Assembly (NCBI GenBank): GCA_016704485.1
Contig: JADJAA010000003.1
Span: 130,498 to 194,497 of the forward strand
Origin: Flavobacteriales bacterium
GTDB lineage: Bacteria > Bacteroidota > Bacteroidia > Flavobacteriales_F > PHOS-HE28
DNA: 64,000 nt
Direction: 5' to 3'
Made by a program: the position numbers and the translations under genes. The notes beneath the pieces were generated by a model. The model was not told the origin of the DNA. It searched no databases and worked only from the letters and a program-made list of their open reading frames with translations. Shown here one piece after another: positions 63,620 through 64,000 of the stretch; within the stretch, counting starts at the first letter, position 1; every line of letters begins with the position of its first letter.

Positions 63620-64000
63620 ATGTTCCGATCGTTTATGCGCTTCATGCTGGCTAGCGTGCTGGTGGTCTGCTCCCTTCGTTCAGGGGCAGGCGGACCTCCC
63701 CCACCGCTGGCGACGTATACGTTCGGGCTCGGATTGAATACCGGGCTGAACAATGAACTTTTCACGCTTTTCCTCGTCAAGGAATTCCAAGGAAAGATCA
63801 TCGAGACCTCGCCGCTAACACGTGCACTTTTCGTTCAACAGGCACAAGGCGCGGTACCGAGCAAAGCGAACCTTGAACAGGTGAACCTCTTCCGCAAATA
63901 CCAAGTGGAATTCTGCTTTGTACCGGAGGATACCACCGTTACACTGCTGGATTGCCCTGCGTTCGATGAACTCTGGAAGATCCGCTTCTGGGAATATCCT
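63620..64000 (+). CDS. Secreted hypothetical protein, cut by window edge
   Basis: The ATG at 63620 opens an uninterrupted frame to the last base (127 codons). The N-terminus (MFRSFMRFMLASVLVVCSLR) is signal-like. The rest (ATYTFGLGLNTGLNNELFTL, FLVKEFQGKIIETSPLTRAL, NLFRKYQVEFCFVPEDTTV) shows no family I recognise. The opposing minus frame 63229-63801 is a shadow joined to the repeats. Confidence 0.6.
   Translation, partial: MFRSFMRFMLASVLVVCSLRSGAGGPPPPLATYTFGLGLNTGLNNELFTLFLVKEFQGKIIETSPLTRALFVQQAQGAVPSKANLEQVNLFRKYQVEFCFVPEDTTVTLLDCPAFDELWKIRFWEYP

Noticed and set aside
63117..63801. Minus frames with NLRHLRSPSS and ICVICVICG runs
   Set aside because: They are translations of the 56-bp tandem repeats and of antisense to the secreted gene at 63620.

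Overview
The window looks like a chromosomal segment of an uncultured or little-studied member of the Bacteroidota, most likely Flavobacteriales-like. The evidence is six large secreted proteins with type IX secretion (T9SS) C-terminal sorting domains, DUF1573 and PorT-like outer-membrane proteins, a DUF7619-type domain, a fused IcmF mutase, and promoters with the Bacteroidota -7 motif (TAnnTTTG). The taxon is inferred from gene content only. I recognised no rRNA, tRNA or CRISPR array.

Layout. (1) 0.4-7.3 kb: two secreted proteins, a Kelch propeller and a 16-repeat leucine-rich protein. Both end in the same unusual C-terminal module with two dockerin-like, probably calcium-binding repeats instead of a T9SS tail. 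The second gene is split by an IS4-family element. (2) 7.5-14.4 kb: small secreted, beta-helix, HPF/RaiA and outer-membrane genes, with a two-gene minus-strand unit whose second gene has an in-frame TGA. (3) 14.7-17.2 kb: a P-type cation ATPase. (4) 18.2-28.0 kb: a complete potassium-uptake locus, running small membrane peptide, kdpF, kdpA, kdpB, kdpC, porin, KdpD sensor half, membrane histidine kinase, sigma-54 (NtrC-type) regulator. (5) 28.1-38.0 kb: an accessory stretch (RhuM-like protein, decayed HPF copy, third dockerin-like protein, small ORFs). It is bracketed by duplicated copies of the 3' end of the adenosylcobalamin mutase gene icmF together with a small membrane protein. (6) 38.1-43.7 kb: secreted and cell-surface genes. 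(7) 41.9-47.4 kb minus strand: valS, ppx, a PagL-like deacylase and a DUF2807 lipoprotein in one close-packed unit. (8) 47.5-48.6 kb: two tandem DUF1573 paralogues with superimposable promoters. (9) 48.7-49.4 kb: a transposase relic and a MITE-like element. (10) 49.4-62.9 kb: two giant T9SS proteins (2546 and about 1522 residues). (11) 63.0-63.6 kb: tandem and hairpin repeats, then a secreted gene cut by the window edge.

How the genes fit together: the secreted proteins form a cell-surface/adhesion inventory using two different C-terminal tails. The Kdp locus is a self-contained potassium-scavenging operon that carries its own outer-membrane channel and a split, sigma-54-type control circuit. 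The most notable candidates for a second look are the dockerin-like tail shared by three proteins, the repeated icmF 3' end around the 29-34 kb accessory segment, the conserved direct-repeat promoter of the DUF1573 pair, and the small peptide encoded ahead of kdpF.
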